DNA of 25,257 nt, taken from positions 1-25,257 of the IMG/VR virus record IMGVR_UViG_3300028027_000222; one strand, written 5' to 3'. The notes beneath the pieces are model-generated. The model searched no databases and had not been told where the DNA came from. It saw only the letters and a list, made by a program, of their open reading frames with translations. Made by a program: the position numbers and the translations under genes. The DNA is from a virus. Below are positions 23,619-25,257 of this stretch, in pieces (the stretch's first letter is position 1; each line of letters opens with the position of its first letter).

Positions 23619-24056
23619 ATGCCAATAACACAGACACCTTCATCCATAGTACCAGCTTTATGGACATATACATATGTTCAAGCTCCTATTGATGGCCAAG
23701 GAAACCCATACTTCAACATTCCTTCACAGTTCACAGATCTTGGAACAAAGACATCTGGAACTCTTACGCTAGATCTAAAGACATCAAATGTATTTAAGGT
23801 AACTGCAGGCGGAGCATTTACAGTAGCATTCTCAAATATTGCTGCAACTGCTAATACTGCACAGTTTTGGCAGCTAGAAATTAAATCTGGTGGAAGCTAT
23901 GTTCAAACATGGCCAGCATCAGTTATCTGGGACGGCGGAGGAGCTTCAAATATCTCTCCAGTACTCTCACTTGATACAACAGTACTAAACTTTTACACAA
24001 GAAATAACGGAACAACCGTTTACGGATCATACGCATATTCTGATTTGAAGATATAA
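23619..24056 (+). CDS. Fibre tip-type domain protein
   Basis: 145 residues, starting 1 bp after the previous stop. FTDLGTKTSGTLTLDLKTSN then GGAFTVAFSNIAATANTAQF and YVQTWPASVIWDGG, with an FYTRNNGTTVYGSY end, match the common phage domain (xFTVALANxPA..VTWPxSVxWxGG..TxDGGTTWYG). That domain usually ends a fibre or tail protein. Here it stands alone with a short N terminus (MPITQTPSSIVPALWTYTYV). It could be a separate tip subunit assembling on one of the neighbouring adhesins. Confidence 0.65.
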   Translation: MPITQTPSSIVPALWTYTYVQAPIDGQGNPYFNIPSQFTDLGTKTSGTLTLDLKTSNVFKVTAGGAFTVAFSNIAATANTAQFWQLEIKSGGSYVQTWPASVIWDGGGASNISPVLSLDTTVLNFYTRNNGTTVYGSYAYSDLKI

Positions 24057-24068
24057 GAGGAGCAATAA

Positions 24069-25257
24069 ATGGCAATTTCAACTAGCAGCACATCAATAGA
24101 CCTTCCTGGCATTGGAGCCACAATGGTATCCAATTTGGATGCCGCTTTAAATGCTAGCCCAACAATGCTAAACATCCTTTTAAACTCAAGCCTTTCAACA
24201 GGCTTAAGCTCAGTAAATACAACAATTACTTCAATTAGATCAAAGGTAACTGATCTTCCAAATAAATACCCACTACCTACATTTGCAACATATTCGAACT
24301 TTAACAATACTCCAGGGTGGACTATTTATGATAGCGAAATGCAACCAATTGGCGGAGCAAATGGTTCAACAGACTTTGAAATTCAAAATGATTACACTGG
24401 ACAAAACTATACAACAAACAACTGGTCATCAAGCAGCATAACAAACAGCTGGTCTGGAGCAACACCAATGCACCAGCAAGACGGAGATTGGTACTGCAAT
24501 ATTCCAGGAAGAGGCTTTGGCCCAGAAGGAATTTTTGCCCGTAACCGTGGAACAATGGATTCTCACATGCCTTACTTTGGCACAGTAATTGGAAACCGTG
24601 GTTTAAGACAGCAAATGTCTTTAAGATCAGGAGATGCTGGTATTCAGATTATGCCTAGAGGTGCGTCAAATTATCTTGAATCATTAAACTTGGCTACATC
24701 TACATATGCAACATGGGGTAATGGAGTAACTTACGGTTCAGCTTCATATAATCAAAGACAAAGAAAACTTATTGTTATTGAAGCTTTAGATGCCTCAAAT
24801 AACTATCGTATGCACGTATGGCGCAATACAAACGCAGGAAGAGACCTAAACTCAGAAACACATGATGTCGGAACTCTTCATTTATTCTTATCAGAAGCTA
24901 AGACTGCTGGAACACCAGCGGCAACAACAACTGGTGTTTACTACTACTATAACAATTTTCAATGGCAGCAAGATAACTCACAGAGCTATACAGAGTCACG
25001 CTATAGATTGCGTGTAACTGCTGGAGATAATGAGCATGTAGGTATAGCACGATTTGTGCCATCAACTATTACACATTATGCAACATTCCTTCCTAACATT
25101 GCAGGAACTACTGGTACTCTAACAACTAGAGGCGGAATTACAAACACAACTTCATATGGTTGGGACCAAGGTGTTCAATACGGAATTAGAAGTAATATAA
25201 CATGGGATAATAACTGGTTAGTTTCATATTCTCCATATTATTACTATGGCTCAGGAA
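24069..25257 (+). CDS. Large adhesin/fibre protein, paralog B (3' end outside window)
   Basis: The frame is open from ATG 24069 to the window edge, giving at least 396 residues. AGAGGAG at 24056-24062 is the ribosome site. The N-terminal helical stem (1-62) differs in sequence from paralog A, but LPNKYPLPTFATYSNFNN starts at the same residue, 63. Shared blocks include MPYFGTVIGNRGLRQQ, TYATW, IVIEALDASNNYRMHVW, LFLSEAKTAG, FQWQQDNSQSYTESRYRLRV, RFVPSTITHYATF and ITWDNNWLVSYSPYYYYGSG. The region corresponding to about residues 90-150 of paralog A is strongly diverged and may hold specificity. It is probably a second receptor-binding protein with a different target. Confidence 0.7.
   Translation, partial: MAISTSSTSIDLPGIGATMVSNLDAALNASPTMLNILLNSSLSTGLSSVNTTITSIRSKVTDLPNKYPLPTFATYSNFNNTPGWTIYDSEMQPIGGANGSTDFEIQNDYTGQNYTTNNWSSSSITNSWSGATPMHQQDGDWYCNIPGRGFGPEGIFARNRGTMDSHMPYFGTVIGNRGLRQQMSLRSGDAGIQIMPRGASNYLESLNLATSTYATWGNGVTYGSASYNQRQRKLIVIEALDASNNYRMHVWRNTNAGRDLNSETHDVGTLHLFLSEAKTAGTPAATTTGVYYYYNNFQWQQDNSQSYTESRYRLRVTAGDNEHVGIARFVPSTITHYATFLPNIAGTTGTLTTRGGITNTTSYGWDQGVQYGIRSNITWDNNWLVSYSPYYYYGSG

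Overview
The window reads as one arm of the genome of an AT-rich tailed bacteriophage (Caudoviricetes), probably a large aquatic myovirus. All 28 genes I can support lie on the plus strand. They are packed end to end with 1-11 bp overlaps or short gaps, and most encode virion fibre, baseplate or adhesin proteins. The 1187-residue protein at 15526-19089 has segments I associate from memory with virion structural proteins of T4-like cyanophages and related marine phages. The host cannot be named from this sequence. No integrase, tRNA, rRNA, CRISPR array, insertion sequence or convincing terminator was seen, and no gap exceeds 90 bp.

Layout. (1) 1-2454: the 3' end of a GT4-type glycosyltransferase cut by the left edge, then a complete adenosylcobalamin-dependent (class II) ribonucleotide reductase. 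(2) 2509-7461: six overlapping or closely spaced tail/fibre genes, ending in a protein whose lectin-like sandwich is interrupted by a cysteine-rich insert built from 7- and 9-residue repeats. (3) 7472-10427: an unusual cassette of small and medium proteins. A two-gene unit (a small 'VLDN' protein plus a 220-residue protein) occurs twice, followed by a third, DUF6065-like relative and a small zinc-binding protein. The three larger proteins have a C-terminal half that resembles the dUTPase fold signature. (4) 10461-14858: a 986-residue fibre ending in a cupredoxin-like domain, a small orphan, and a 399-residue fibre with tandem acidic repeats. (5) 14896-21082: a collagen-like fibre, the 1187-residue structural protein, two fibre/tip proteins and a protein with a tail-assembly-chaperone-like C terminus. 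(6) 21129-25257: a short protein reusing the N terminus of the 19102 protein, a small beta protein, and two large paralogous fibre/adhesin proteins separated by two small genes. The second paralog runs off the right edge.

How the genes could work together. Most of the window appears to supply the host-recognition apparatus: many fibres built from a shared pool of modules (anchor segments, AQD..TYDD stalk modules, 'GxxYYN..LxxFDGxxW' hairpins, collagen stems, tip domains). The reductase would supply dNTPs for replication. The glycosyltransferase could decorate phage DNA, virion or host surface. Five intergenic gaps carry variants of the same 10-bp motif, TATAATTAAG, just upstream of a start codon, so the cluster is probably read as several phage transcripts. 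Function calls rest on pattern recognition by eye. No database search was run.
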